This document shows positions 27,341-36,170 of a DNA stretch of 64,000 nt, piece after piece. The position numbers were made by a program, and so were the translations under genes. A model generated the notes under the pieces. That model saw only the letters and a program-made list of their open reading frames with translations, was not told the origin of the DNA and ran no database searches. This DNA is from Bacillota bacterium. Its GTDB lineage: Bacteria; Bacillota; Negativicutes; Sporomusales; CTSoil-080. Within the stretch, counting starts at the first letter, position 1. Each line of letters starts with the position of its first letter. Location of the stretch: the NCBI GenBank assembly GCA_017889625.1, contig JAGGAD010000001.1, forward strand, positions 1 to 64,000, given 5' to 3'.

Positions 27341-28750
27341 ATGAACAATGGATCGCATGTGATTACTACCAACATAATTAAAGAGTGGAGCCAGACGCTG
27401 TTATTCACAATACTTGATAGTATTCATGATATAGTTATGGTTATCGATTCGGACACGACGATTGTCTATATTAATAATGCTTATGCGAAAATTTTAGGGG
27501 TGCCTGTTAATAAAGTGTTAGGCCGCAGACTGGATGCTATTGAGCCTAATGCCCGCGCTCTTGAGGTTCTTCGGAGCGGCAAGGTTAATCATAATCTGAG
27601 TGATCATCTTTATTCAGTGGGCATTGATGTTATTGGCAGTGGTTTTCCTTTGATTGAAGATGGTAAAATTGTCGGCTGTGTTTCAATTTTTAACAATATC
27701 TCGGAAGTTGTCCAGTTAAACCGGGAATTGCAGCGGACTAAGGAAGTGGCTGATTATTTACAAGATCAACTAAATCAACGTGAACAGCTGCCATTATCGT
27801 TTAAGGAATATTGTGGTCGGAGTGCGAGTCTGCAGGAAACGTTAGAATTGGCGTCTAAAGTTGCCAGAACCAATAGTACTGTTCTTATTCGCGGTGAAAG
27901 TGGCGCCGGTAAAGGGGTATTGGCGCGGGCAATTCACAATAGCAGTCGGCGTAAGGATAAGCCGATAATTATTGTGAATTGTGCGGCTATACCTGAAGCT
28001 CTGTTAGAAAGTGAATTGTTTGGGTATGAGGAAGGGGCTTTTTCTGGGGCTAAAAAAGGGGGAAAGCTAGGAAAATTTGAGCTAGCGCATGGTGGGACGA
28101 TATTCTTAGATGAAATCGGCGATATGTCGCTTAGTATGCAGGCTAAGTTGCTTAGAGTGCTGCAGGAAAAAGAAATGGAACGGCTTGGTGCCACTAAAAC
28201 AATAAAACTAGATATCCGGGTTATTGCGGCAACTAATCGAGATTTAGATAAAATGATTGCTGACGGAACCTTTCGGCAGGATTTGTATTATCGGCTTAAT
28301 ATTGTGCCGCTTACCTTGCCGCCGTTGCGTGAACGCAAGGAGGACATACTTGCGTTGGCCGAAAAGTTCCTGGCCCAGTTTACCGAAGAAACTGGTGGTG
28401 GAGTAACCATTTCATCTGAAGTAAAGAGCGTTTTGCTGGAACATGACTGGCCGGGAAATGTCCGGGAATTGCAGAATGTAATTGAACATGCCAGCATTGT
28501 TCGCAGTGGAATGCAGATAGAGGTGCGGCATTTGCCGGCATATTTACGAGACCTATATCAACATCCTCAGCCGCTTCGTGATAAGCCGAGGGATGTAAAG
28601 GAAGCGGTGGCTAATCTTGAGCGGGAACTGATGCTGGAAGCACTAGCGAAACATGATGACAACCGGAGTGCCGCTATGCGTGAATTGGGTATGTCCCGCC
28701 GAGCGTTTTATGATAAACTTCGTAAGTATAATATTGATAAACGGGAATAA
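27341..28750 (+). CDS. Sigma-54-dependent activator with PAS sensor, copy 2
   Basis: 469 aa with the same layout as copy 1: PAS (about 22-125), AAA+ with Walker [15 protein letters not shown] loop and [15 protein letters not shown], and a Fis-type DNA-binding end. The core motif LLRVLQE is intact. The copies are most alike in the AAA+ domain and differ most in the linker before the DNA-binding domain. Both genes share an upstream TTTTTTGATATAAT, so the duplication includes the promoter. It lies directly before the acyl-CoA dehydrogenase unit. The PAS domain should sense a small metabolite, which I cannot identify. Confidence 0.92.
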   Translation: MNNGSHVITTNIIKEWSQTLLFTILDSIHDIVMVIDSDTTIVYINNAYAKILGVPVNKVLGRRLDAIEPNARALEVLRSGKVNHNLSDHLYSVGIDVIGSGFPLIEDGKIVGCVSIFNNISEVVQLNRELQRTKEVADYLQDQLNQREQLPLSFKEYCGRSASLQETLELASKVARTNSTVLIRGESGAGKGVLARAIHNSSRRKDKPIIIVNCAAIPEALLESELFGYEEGAFSGAKKGGKLGKFELAHGGTIFLDEIGDMSLSMQAKLLRVLQEKEMERLGATKTIKLDIRVIAATNRDLDKMIADGTFRQDLYYRLNIVPLTLPPLRERKEDILALAEKFLAQFTEETGGGVTISSEVKSVLLEHDWPGNVRELQNVIEHASIVRSGMQIEVRHLPAYLRDLYQHPQPLRDKPRDVKEAVANLERELMLEALAKHDDNRSAAMRELGMSRRAFYDKLRKYNIDKRE

Positions 28751-28758
28751 CTAATATA

Positions 28759-28809
28759 AAAAAGCCAATCATGATTGTATATATATAATACAATTGCGAT
28801 TGGCTTTTT
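28759..28809 (+). terminator. Terminator after activator copy 2
   Basis: AAAAAGCCAATC / GATTGGCTTTTT with an inner AT-rich stem. One of the TGTAT-N7-ATACA sites (28776-28792) is inside this hairpin, so the element may be both terminator and activator site. Confidence 0.85.
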
Positions 28810-28826
28810 TGTATTGAAAAGATACA
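28776..28826. promoter_or_regulatory. Paired activator sites (TGTAT-N7-ATACA) for the 28889 promoter
   Basis: Two perfect inverted repeats: TGTAT-N7-ATACA at 28776-28792 and at 28810-28826, centres 34 bp apart. The nearer is centred 72 bp before the -24 GG, almost the same distance as at the 24059 promoter (74 bp). The N7 parts are unrelated, so the match is not simply a copied block. Confidence 0.6.
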
Positions 28827-28888
28827 GTCGGCGCTAAAAATATTGAATTTGCAGGCTTGGAGAGGTGATTTATAAGGCGTTATAGTAT

Positions 28889-28904
28889 TGGCATGATTAT
28901 TGCA
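28889..28904 (+). promoter_or_regulatory. Sigma-54 (-24/-12) promoter of the acyl-CoA operon
   Basis: TGGCATGATTATTGCA, with GG at 28890-28891 and GC at 28902-28903 in the exact GG-N10-GC spacing. It is 90 bp upstream of the acyl-CoA dehydrogenase start and probably drives the genes up to the terminator at 34687. Confidence 0.82.
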
Positions 28905-28993
28905 GTATAAATAGTCGAAAGTGGTAATCACTAAAGTGTATAGGCTTCTTTGTAATATAGTTGACAATAACAATTTGAAGGAAGATATGCATT

Positions 28994-30130
28994 ATGAACT
29001 TCGGGCTATCAGAAGACCAAAAGATGCTACAACGCATGGCTCGTGGGTTTGCAGAAAATGTGATAAGACCTGCAGCGCAAGAGTATGATGAAGCCGAAGA
29101 GTTTCCCTGGGATATTATTAATCTGGCCCACGAGGCTGGTTTAATGAATCTCAAAATTCCTAAAGAATATGGCGGGCAAGGATTAGATAATGTTAGTGCT
29201 AGCTTGGTGTCGGAAGAATTAGCCGCTGGCTGCGCTGGCATTTCCAATGCAATTGGGGTTAATAATTTAGCCACGATGCCGATTCTTATGGCGGGGACTG
29301 TTGCCCAAAAAGATGAGTTTCTTAAGCCGCTTTGTATAAAACCGCATTTGGCGGCGTTTGGTTTGACTGAGGCAAGTGCCGGGTCGGATGTGGCTGCCTT
29401 GAAAACAACTGCGCAGCGCGTAGGTGATGAGTACATACTTAACGGTAGAAAATGGTTTATTAGTAATGGTAGTGTTGCTAGTCTGTATACTATTTTTGCC
29501 ACTTTGGATAAGCAAAAGAAAAGCAAAGGCATAACGGCTTTTGTTGTCAAACGCGATACGCCAGGCGTATCTATTGGTAAAAAGGCGATGAAAATGGGGA
29601 TTCGGGCCTCTGACGTTTCTGAAGTAATTTTAGAAGATGTGCGGATTCCGGTGAAAAATCGTCTGGGTGAAGAAGGCGATGGGTTTAGAATCGCCATGAA
29701 AACGCTGGACTCATCCCGTCCGGAAGTTGCCGCAGGTGCGGTGGGGATAGCGAGGGCTGCTTTTGCGGTGGCGGTTGCTTATTCTAAGGAACGCATTATG
29801 TTTGATAAGCCAATTTGTGATAATCAAGCTATAAAAATGATGTTGGCCAAGATGGCTACTGATGTTGATACTGCTAGGTTGTTAGTTCATAGGGCGGCGT
29901 GGCTGCTTGATCAAGGCTGTTCACCTGCGATGGAAGGTGCTATGGCGAAGTGCCGGGCTGCTGATGTGGCGGTTAAGACGGCTACTGACGCAGTGCAAAT
30001 TTTTGGTGGTTATGGTTATCTCCGGGATTATCCGGTTGAAAAATTGCTGCGAGATGCTAAAATCTATCAGATATTTGAAGGAACTAATCAAATAAATCAA
30101 TTAGTTATTGCCCGTGAAGTATTGAGGTAA
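28994..30130 (+). CDS. Acyl-CoA dehydrogenase (short-chain type)
   Basis: 378 aa, FAD-dependent, forms or reduces the 2,3-double bond of an acyl-CoA. Family signatures are present: LTEASAGSDVAALKTTA, WFISNG, and the C-terminal GGYGYLRDYPVEKLLRD with the catalytic Glu in IFEGTNQ. The length matches butyryl-CoA dehydrogenases. No etfAB genes lie nearby, so its electron partner is elsewhere. It is the first gene behind the sigma-54 promoter. The direction, butyrate formation or acid oxidation, is not fixed by sequence. Confidence 0.93.
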   Translation: MNFGLSEDQKMLQRMARGFAENVIRPAAQEYDEAEEFPWDIINLAHEAGLMNLKIPKEYGGQGLDNVSASLVSEELAAGCAGISNAIGVNNLATMPILMAGTVAQKDEFLKPLCIKPHLAAFGLTEASAGSDVAALKTTAQRVGDEYILNGRKWFISNGSVASLYTIFATLDKQKKSKGITAFVVKRDTPGVSIGKKAMKMGIRASDVSEVILEDVRIPVKNRLGEEGDGFRIAMKTLDSSRPEVAAGAVGIARAAFAVAVAYSKERIMFDKPICDNQAIKMMLAKMATDVDTARLLVHRAAWLLDQGCSPAMEGAMAKCRAADVAVKTATDAVQIFGGYGYLRDYPVEKLLRDAKIYQIFEGTNQINQLVIAREVLR

Positions 30131-30224
30131 ATATAGCCTAGAGCCCGATTGGCGGGTAACCAGGTATATTGATAGGACAACAAGTCCATATTGTCTTGTA
30201 AATATGAAATGTGGAGGCTGAGTA

Positions 30225-31004
30225 ATGGAATATCAGAATTTGATTTATGCCCAAGAAAACGGTGTTGCGGTTATTACGCTGAACCGGCCGAAAGCTTACA
30301 ATGCGTTATGCGCTGAAGTTTTAGCTGAGCTCGATCAAGTGATGACTATCCTGGAAAATAGTGCAGAAGTTCGGGTAGTTATTATAACTGGTGGTAGCAA
30401 GGTTTTTGCGGCTGGCGCAGACGTCACTGAATTGATGAATGCCGACACGATGGCGGCTTATCGTAACTGCAGTAATGCTCACCGCGTCTACGACCGGTTT
30501 GAAGCATTGCCGTTTCCGACCATTGCCGCAGTTAACGGGGCAGCTCTGGGCGGTGGTTGCGAATTGACGCTGTGCTGTGATTTTAGAATTGCTGGGGAGA
30601 ATAGTATGTTTGGCTTGCCTGAAATTACCTTGGGTATTCTTCCTGGGGCAGGCGGGACTCAGCGTTTGACTAAGTTAGTTGGTCCGGCTAGAGCCAAAGA
30701 AATGGTATTGCTTGGTTCGCCGGTAAAAGGAGAAAAAATTGCTGAATTTGGCTTAGCTACAAAGGTTGTAGCCGATGACCAAGTTATGCCTGAAGCTAAA
30801 AAATTGGCGGTAAAATTGCTCGAAAGACCTGGGGTTGCCTTGGCGTTGGCTAAAGAAACTGTAAATTATGCGGTTAATGTTGATGTTAATACCGGCAAAA
30901 GTTATGAGCGCGCTAGATTTGCAATGGCATTTTCCAGTGCCGATCAAAAAGAAGGCATGAAAGCTTTTGTAGAAAAGCGTAAGCCAGTATATATCAACAA
31001 GTAA
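30225..31004 (+). CDS. Enoyl-CoA hydratase/isomerase family protein (crotonase)
   Basis: 259 aa. Both catalytic glutamates of crotonases are present, in ALGGGCELTLCCD and LPEITLGILPGAGGTQRL. The oxyanion region FAAGADVTEL is intact. It hydrates crotonyl-CoA-type substrates to 3-hydroxyacyl-CoA. ATG after GTGGAGG. It lies 94 bp after the dehydrogenase gene in the same unit. Confidence 0.93.
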   Translation: MEYQNLIYAQENGVAVITLNRPKAYNALCAEVLAELDQVMTILENSAEVRVVIITGGSKVFAAGADVTELMNADTMAAYRNCSNAHRVYDRFEALPFPTIAAVNGAALGGGCELTLCCDFRIAGENSMFGLPEITLGILPGAGGTQRLTKLVGPARAKEMVLLGSPVKGEKIAEFGLATKVVADDQVMPEAKKLAVKLLERPGVALALAKETVNYAVNVDVNTGKSYERARFAMAFSSADQKEGMKAFVEKRKPVYINK

Positions 31005-31071
31005 TAAAGGTATCGATAATCAATAGCCTTGCGGCTAGTGTGCGGCAGGGAAATTTAAGGAGGATTTTATT

Positions 31072-31932
31072 ATGGCAATTAAAACAATTGGTGTTATTGG
31101 CGCGGGTATGATGGGGGGCGGTATCGCCCAGGTTGCAGCAATGTCTGGGTATAATGTAATACTACGGGATATTGATATGAAGTACCTTGATAAAGCTGTG
31201 GCGAACATGGATAAGTTCATGGCTCGTTCGGTAGAAAAAGGTAAGATGACGGAAGAAGCCCGCCAAGCAACTTTAAAAAGAATTACGAAAACAACCGCTT
31301 TGGAAGATTTGGCTCCGGCTGATTTTGTTATTGAAGCTGTTTTGGAAATCATTGACCTAAAAAAAGAAATATTCCAAGGATTAAATAAAGTCTGTGGTCC
31401 GAATACAATTTTTGCTACTAATACTTCATCAATGTCAGTAACCGAGATTGCGGCTGCTTCCGGTCGACCGGACAAAGTCTGCGGTATGCATTTCTTTAAC
31501 CCAGCTCAGATTATGAAGCTGGTTGAAGTAATTCATGCTACCCAGAGTTCTGATGAAACCATCGCGACAACTATTGAACTTGCTAAGTCCTTTGGTAAAA
31601 CTACTGTTGAAGTTAAGAAAGATTCTCCGGGATTCATTGTAAACCGTCTGCTGTTCCCACATATGACCGAAGCTGCGCGCCTTTTGCAAGAAGGGGTTGC
31701 TTCGGTTGAAGATATTGATACGGCAATCAAATTGGGACTTAATTATCCAATGGGTCCATTCGAAATGTTCGACATGGGTGGCATTGAATTGTCCACTCAG
31801 ATCATGGATTATTTTGCTCAAGAGTTTAATGACAGTCATTATGCTCCGCCGCTGATTCTTAAACAACGGTTGCGGGCTGGGCTGATTGGCCGCAAAACAG
31901 GTGAAGGCTTCTATAAATACGATAAGAAATAA
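31072..31932 (+). CDS. hbd: 3-hydroxybutyryl-CoA dehydrogenase
   Basis: 286 aa. Rossmann motif GVIGAGMMGGGIAQVAA at the N-terminus, catalytic His in GMHFFNPAQIMKLVEVI, and the helical C-terminal domain (DSPGFIVNRLL, GLNYPMGPFEMFD). It interconverts 3-hydroxyacyl-CoA and acetoacetyl-CoA with NAD(P). Length matches clostridial Hbd. A strong AAGGAGGAT ribosome site lies upstream. Together with the preceding two genes it covers three steps of the C4 acyl-CoA route. Confidence 0.93.
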   Translation: MAIKTIGVIGAGMMGGGIAQVAAMSGYNVILRDIDMKYLDKAVANMDKFMARSVEKGKMTEEARQATLKRITKTTALEDLAPADFVIEAVLEIIDLKKEIFQGLNKVCGPNTIFATNTSSMSVTEIAAASGRPDKVCGMHFFNPAQIMKLVEVIHATQSSDETIATTIELAKSFGKTTVEVKKDSPGFIVNRLLFPHMTEAARLLQEGVASVEDIDTAIKLGLNYPMGPFEMFDMGGIELSTQIMDYFAQEFNDSHYAPPLILKQRLRAGLIGRKTGEGFYKYDKK

Positions 31933-31961
31933 AAGTTTGATTATAAATACTTAAAAAATCG

Positions 31962-31991
31962 ACTAGCGCTATGGTTTATCATAGCGCTAGT
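31962..31991 (+). other. Intercistronic hairpin between hbd and ptb
   Basis: ACTAGCGCTATG / CATAGCGCTAGT, a 12-bp perfect stem with a 6-nt loop and no T-tract. It probably sets mRNA stability or partial termination within the operon. Confidence 0.55.
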
Positions 31992-32012
31992 TAACTCTTG
32001 GAGGTGTTTTTT

Positions 32013-32912
32013 ATGAGTATTAAAAACTTTGATGTTTTAACTGAAAAGCTTAAAACCGGGGCGAAAAAGCGGGTTGTGTTGATTGGGGCTGAAGATACCC
32101 ATTCCTTGGAAGCCGTAATGTTGGCGCAAAAAGAAAATCTTGTGCAGCCGATTCTCGTAGGTAATAAAGCTACAATTGTAAAATATCTTGATGAGCTGAG
32201 TTTTTCGGCTAAAAATGTGCTGATTGTTGATTCAGCTGACGTGGAAGAATCGATAAAACAAGCTGCGAAATTAATCAACGCTGGTGAAGCCGACTTCATT
32301 ATGAAAGGGAAACTTGAAACTTCAACGCTAATGCGTGGGATTTTACAACGGGATAATAATTTACGTACAGACCGGATTATGTCTCATTTAGCGTTTATGG
32401 ATGTGCCTACTTATCATAAAGTATTTGCAATAACCGACGTAGCGCTTAACCCATATCCTAACCTGGATCAAAAACGGCAAATGATTGAAAATGCGGTAAT
32501 TACCTTAAAAAATATGGGAATTAATCAACCTAAAGTTGCCGTAATGTCCTCCGCTGAAGAAATTAATCCTAAAGTACCGGAAAGCGTTGATGCCAATGAA
32601 CTTAAAATGATGCAGCAATCAGGCGTTATTAAGGATTGCATTATTGAAGGCCCGATTTCGTATGATCTGGCAATCAGCAAGGAAGCTGCAGATCTGAAAG
32701 GGTATATAAGCCCGGTTGCAGGTGATGTGGACCTTATGGTTGTACCGAATATTACGGCCGGAAATCTTTTGGCGAAAGGCCTGACGTATTCAGGCGGAGC
32801 CAGAACGGCTGGGTTTGTAGTTGGGGCTAAGGTTCCTATTCTGCTGTTGAGCCGGTCGGCAAGTACTGAAGATAAATTTATGGGTATAGTGATTGCATCT
32901 TCCGCATGTTAG
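32013..32912 (+). CDS. ptb: Phosphate butyryltransferase-like enzyme
   Basis: 299 aa from ATG 32013, preceded by GGAGGTG; an in-frame TTG at 31998 is less likely. It belongs to the phosphate acetyl/butyryl-transferase family (LVGNKATIVKYL, MKGKLETSTLMRGIL, SYDLAISKEAADLKGY, VPNITAGNLLAKGL). It swaps CoA for phosphate on a short acyl group, and the kinase gene next door then makes ATP. The chain-length preference (butyryl, isobutyryl, acetyl) cannot be told from sequence. Confidence 0.9.
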   Translation: MSIKNFDVLTEKLKTGAKKRVVLIGAEDTHSLEAVMLAQKENLVQPILVGNKATIVKYLDELSFSAKNVLIVDSADVEESIKQAAKLINAGEADFIMKGKLETSTLMRGILQRDNNLRTDRIMSHLAFMDVPTYHKVFAITDVALNPYPNLDQKRQMIENAVITLKNMGINQPKVAVMSSAEEINPKVPESVDANELKMMQQSGVIKDCIIEGPISYDLAISKEAADLKGYISPVAGDVDLMVVPNITAGNLLAKGLTYSGGARTAGFVVGAKVPILLLSRSASTEDKFMGIVIASSAC

Positions 32913-33006
32913 TGTAGAAAATAGCATTTATAAGAGTGTCAAAGTGGCAACTACTAATGATGTGATAAGTGACGTATTATTATGCCTTTAAAGGGGGAAA
33001 ATTACT

Positions 33007-34098
33007 GTGAAACAATATAAAGTATTTGCTGTAAATCCAGGTTCTACTTCGACTAAGATTGCTTTATTTGAAGGGAATAAATGCATTTTTTCTAAAAATG
33101 TAACTCACGATGCGGAGAAGCTAAAAGAATTTAAAGATATAAAAGCGCAGTTTCCTTATCGCAAAGAAACTATTTTAAATGAATTGGCAAAAGAGTCAAT
33201 TAGTTTAAAAGGCGTGGATGCTTTTGTTGGCCGTGGTGGCGGTCTTGTTGCTCTAATCGGAGGAACCTATCGTGTTAATGAAAAACTTCTTGATGATGCG
33301 AGAACGGCAAATGATCATCCGGCAACATTAGGATCCCAGTTAGCAAATTCATTCATGCAGGAGTATGGTGGTGAATGTTTCGTGGTGAATCCGCCGGATG
33401 TAGACGAATTTTGTGATGTGGCCAGAGTAACTGGATTAAAAGGTGTGTATAGAGAAAGCCGGATTCATGCTTTGAATCAAAAAGAGATTGGAATTAGGTA
33501 TGCAGCATCCCTTGGCAAGAAATATGATGAACTAAATTTAGTCATTGCTCATATCGGCGGAGGAATTTCTATTACCGCGCATCAAAAAGGGAAAATGATT
33601 GATTCCAATGATATCCTAAATGGAGACGGGCCAATGGCGCCCACGCGTTGTGGTTCTATTCCGGTAAAAGATGTAATTAATCTGTGCTTTTCTGGGAAAT
33701 TTACCGAACGTGAAATGAAAGATAAAGTAAAGAAAACCGGCGGTCTTGTAGATCATCTTGGCACTTCGGATGTTTTAGAAATATCGCAAAAGATTGAAGC
33801 CGGTGATAAATATGCAAAATTAATTTTTGATTCCTTGATTTACCAGATTGAAAAAGCAATCGGCGCTATGGCGGCGGCGCTAAAAGGAAATGTAGACGCA
33901 ATTGTTTTAACCGGTGGTATTTCTCATAGCAAGTATTTAGTGGCGAATATTAAAGAAGCGGTAAGCTTTATCGCTTCAATTGAAGTTATGGCTGGAGAAT
34001 TCGAAATGGAAGCACTTGCAAATGGTGCAATTCGGGTAATAAGCGGTGAAGAAAAAGCAAGAATGTATACAGGAGTTCCGGTGTGGAATGGTTTTTAA
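33007..34098 (+). CDS. buk: Butyrate kinase
   Basis: 363 aa, an ASKHA-fold acyl kinase: VNPGSTSTKIALFE at the N-terminus, the signature AHIGGGISITAHQKGKMID, and the adenosine motif VLTGGISHSKYLV. Length and motifs fit Buk rather than acetate kinase (about 400 aa). GTG start after GGGGGAAAATTACT. With ptb it converts acyl-CoA to acid and ATP. Confidence 0.93.
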   Translation: MKQYKVFAVNPGSTSTKIALFEGNKCIFSKNVTHDAEKLKEFKDIKAQFPYRKETILNELAKESISLKGVDAFVGRGGGLVALIGGTYRVNEKLLDDARTANDHPATLGSQLANSFMQEYGGECFVVNPPDVDEFCDVARVTGLKGVYRESRIHALNQKEIGIRYAASLGKKYDELNLVIAHIGGGISITAHQKGKMIDSNDILNGDGPMAPTRCGSIPVKDVINLCFSGKFTEREMKDKVKKTGGLVDHLGTSDVLEISQKIEAGDKYAKLIFDSLIYQIEKAIGAMAAALKGNVDAIVLTGGISHSKYLVANIKEAVSFIASIEVMAGEFEMEALANGAIRVISGEEKARMYTGVPVWNGF

Positions 34099-34211
34099 TT
34101 GAGCCTTGCTGAAGCAGTGGCCCATGAATCCATTTAAGCGAACCAAGGGTTAAATTAATGATAATGGTTTTTTATAAAATCAGAAAAAATGCTGGTAGGA
34201 GGTATAATCCT

Positions 34212-34679
34212 ATGAGATCTAAAACAGTCAGTGAGTCTAAGGTTGTTATGGCAAATGTAATGATGCCACAGCAAGCTAACCCTGCGGGAAATGTCCATGG
34301 TGGAGAAATCATGAAACTAATGGATACGGCAGTCGGGACGGTGGCTATACGTCATGCCAGGACTAATGTTGTAACTGCCAGGGTGGACGAGTTAAAGTTT
34401 ATTCATCCAATTTTTGTTGGTGAAGTGGTTACTTGTTATGGTGAGTTAACGTATGTTGGCAGGACATCAATGGAAATTTTAGTTACAGTTACGGTGGAGG
34501 ACTTGTACAAGGAAGATAGTACAAAAACTGCGCTGACAGCATTTTTCACCTTGGTTTCTTTAGATGTTAACGGAAAACCGCAAGAGGTGCCTCAGTTAAA
34601 AATTACTACGGAAGCTGAACGGCTGGCCTTTGAGGAAGGTAAACAAAGATACCTGGAATATAAAAAGCAGAGGAAATAA
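34212..34679 (+). CDS. Acyl-CoA thioesterase, hotdog fold
   Basis: 155 aa from ATG 34212, where TAGGAGGTATAATCCT gives a strong ribosome site; the frame is open to 34158. Hotdog motif ANPAGNVHGGEIMKLMDTA with the catalytic Asp, as in YciA/cytosolic acyl-CoA hydrolases. It hydrolyses acyl-CoA to free acid and CoA. It lies at the end of the butyrate unit, 113 bp after buk, and would act as an overflow valve that spares CoA. Confidence 0.9.
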   Translation: MRSKTVSESKVVMANVMMPQQANPAGNVHGGEIMKLMDTAVGTVAIRHARTNVVTARVDELKFIHPIFVGEVVTCYGELTYVGRTSMEILVTVTVEDLYKEDSTKTALTAFFTLVSLDVNGKPQEVPQLKITTEAERLAFEEGKQRYLEYKKQRK

Positions 34680-34686
34680 TTGATTG

Positions 34687-34748
34687 CCTCATATCAGATG
34701 AAAAAGACAGGACCGATAACCGGCCTGTCTTTTTCATCTGATATGAGG
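34687..34748. terminator. Bidirectional terminator between thioesterase and LysR genes
   Basis: An inverted repeat of about 25 bp (CCTCATATCAGATGAAAAAG and its complement around a GC-rich inner stem), with A- and T-runs inside the arms. It separates two convergent genes. Confidence 0.88.
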
Positions 34749-34769
34749 TTGAATTTTTTTTGGATTGCG

Positions 34770-35732
34770 TTAATCTTTTTTTTCAGTAAAGTCAGTTGTT
34801 GGAATGCTTTGGTTATTAGTGGCATTTAATTTGGTAAATAAGCTTTGGCTGACATTTTCATATTCCTTTAACAATGGCAAGAGTGCCGGATTAGAATTAT
34901 TGGTTTTCCAGGCCAGAACAACGTCATGGTTACAATCGTCGCCTTTTAAATCAATATATCTGATGGCAGGACTAGCGTAAACTTTTGTATGTCGGGGCAT
35001 GATAGAGATACCAAGGCCCATTTCAACCATAAGTAGAACCGCATCCATACGTGGCGTTTCCCGGACAATATTTGGAACAAAGCCGCGGGCCTTGCAGATA
35101 GCGAGGGTTCGATGAAATCCTTCGGGATTTTGCTCGCGTGAAATTTGAATAAAGGGTTCGTTGGCCAAATCGGCAACATCAATAACGCTGTTTTTGGCAA
35201 GCGGATGATCACAATGCATCACTGCGGAAAAAACATCGTTGTATACAGTCTTGTAGCTCAACTCGGTTGAGTGAGAACTGCCGATCGTAATGGTGAAACC
35301 AACATCTATTTCGTTGCGCCTAAGAGCTTCAGTTAGGTTTGATACAAACTCAAAGGAAAACAGTTGAAGCTGAATTTTAGGATTAGTTTTTGTGAATTGA
35401 GTGGCAAAAGGTGCGAGAAAAGCTTTGACTGCGGCGTCGAGAAATCCGATTTTGACACTGCCCTCAAGACCGGATGCGGCCATATGAATTTTTTGAAGCG
35501 TTTCTTCATAGCGAGCAAGAAGGGCATAGGATTCCTTCAGTAGTAGTTCGCCGATCGTGGTTAACTGGACCGAATGTCGGTTGCGAATAAACAACTGTAC
35601 CCCTAATTCTTGTTCTAATTCCGCAATATGACGGCTTAATACTGGTTGCGCGATATATAAATGTCGAGCTGCTTCACTAAAGTTTAAACGCTCAGCCAGG
35701 GTGGTAAATTCACGCAGATTCCAAAGATCCAT
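34770..35732 (-). CDS. LysR-family transcriptional regulator
   Basis: 320 aa. An N-terminal winged HTH (NFSEAARHLYIAQPVLSRHI, about 17-36) and a periplasmic-binding-like effector domain (about 90-300). It resembles the CynR/CatM/BenM group by eye. It is divergent from the SDR-3HADH-thiolase genes across a 438-bp gap, the classic arrangement for a LysR gene and its target. The effector is unknown. The start ATG follows a CAGGAGGCAC ribosome site. Confidence 0.9.
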   Translation of the reverse strand: MDLWNLREFTTLAERLNFSEAARHLYIAQPVLSRHIAELEQELGVQLFIRNRHSVQLTTIGELLLKESYALLARYEETLQKIHMAASGLEGSVKIGFLDAAVKAFLAPFATQFTKTNPKIQLQLFSFEFVSNLTEALRRNEIDVGFTITIGSSHSTELSYKTVYNDVFSAVMHCDHPLAKNSVIDVADLANEPFIQISREQNPEGFHRTLAICKARGFVPNIVRETPRMDAVLLMVEMGLGISIMPRHTKVYASPAIRYIDLKGDDCNHDVVLAWKTNNSNPALLPLLKEYENVSQSLFTKLNATNNQSIPTTDFTEKKD

Positions 35733-36002
35733 AGTGCCTCCTGGTATTCCATAATATAAGGTAATTTATTAATTGTGAAAAAATAAACAATGTTTAATTA
35801 CAAATTACAATATTATTATACTATGATTATTGTCGTTTGAAAACTGTCAATGCTGCAAAACCGTGAAAGATAGCGGGTTGGCGGGCACTTGCAATTGGTG
35901 ATACTTGTTTTATATAAGAGGCTTATAAACAAGGTATTGGTATTTTGATACTAAATACACTAGAATATAATCAATAGTTAAACAATTTCGACAAAAATAA
36001 AA

Positions 36003-36038
36003 AATACCGATAATACCGATAATACTAATAATATTAAC
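36003..36038. repeat. Four tandem 9-bp repeats in the LysR/SDR intergenic region
   Basis: AATACCGAT, AATACCGAT, AATACTAAT, AATATTAAC in direct succession; the last two are diverged. They lie about 130 bp before the SDR start. They could be operator half-sites or plain slippage repeats. The rest of 35733-36170 is AT-rich, with a possible TTGACA...TATAAG promoter (15-nt spacer) near 36133-36159 and no gene. Confidence 0.6.
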
Positions 36039-36170
36039 GGCACGGTCATAACGATATAGTCAGGCTAATTTGAGAGAGGAGAGGTTGCTTCAGTAAAAGC
36101 AGAAGTTACGTTAAACCTTTTTGATAGTAGCGTTGACAAAAAATGTGATTACATATAAGGATGTGAGATA

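Noticed and set aside
28034-28110. GAFSGA in the sigma-54 activators as an inactivating change
   Set aside because: Thr to Ser in this loop is conservative, occurs in both copies, and is likely to be tolerated. Kept only as a note in the finding on the duplicated activators.
36133-36159. TTGACA...TATAAG as a promoter for the SDR gene
   Set aside because: The spacer is only 15 nt and the -10 would be very close to the ribosome site. Mentioned with the repeats but not called as a feature.
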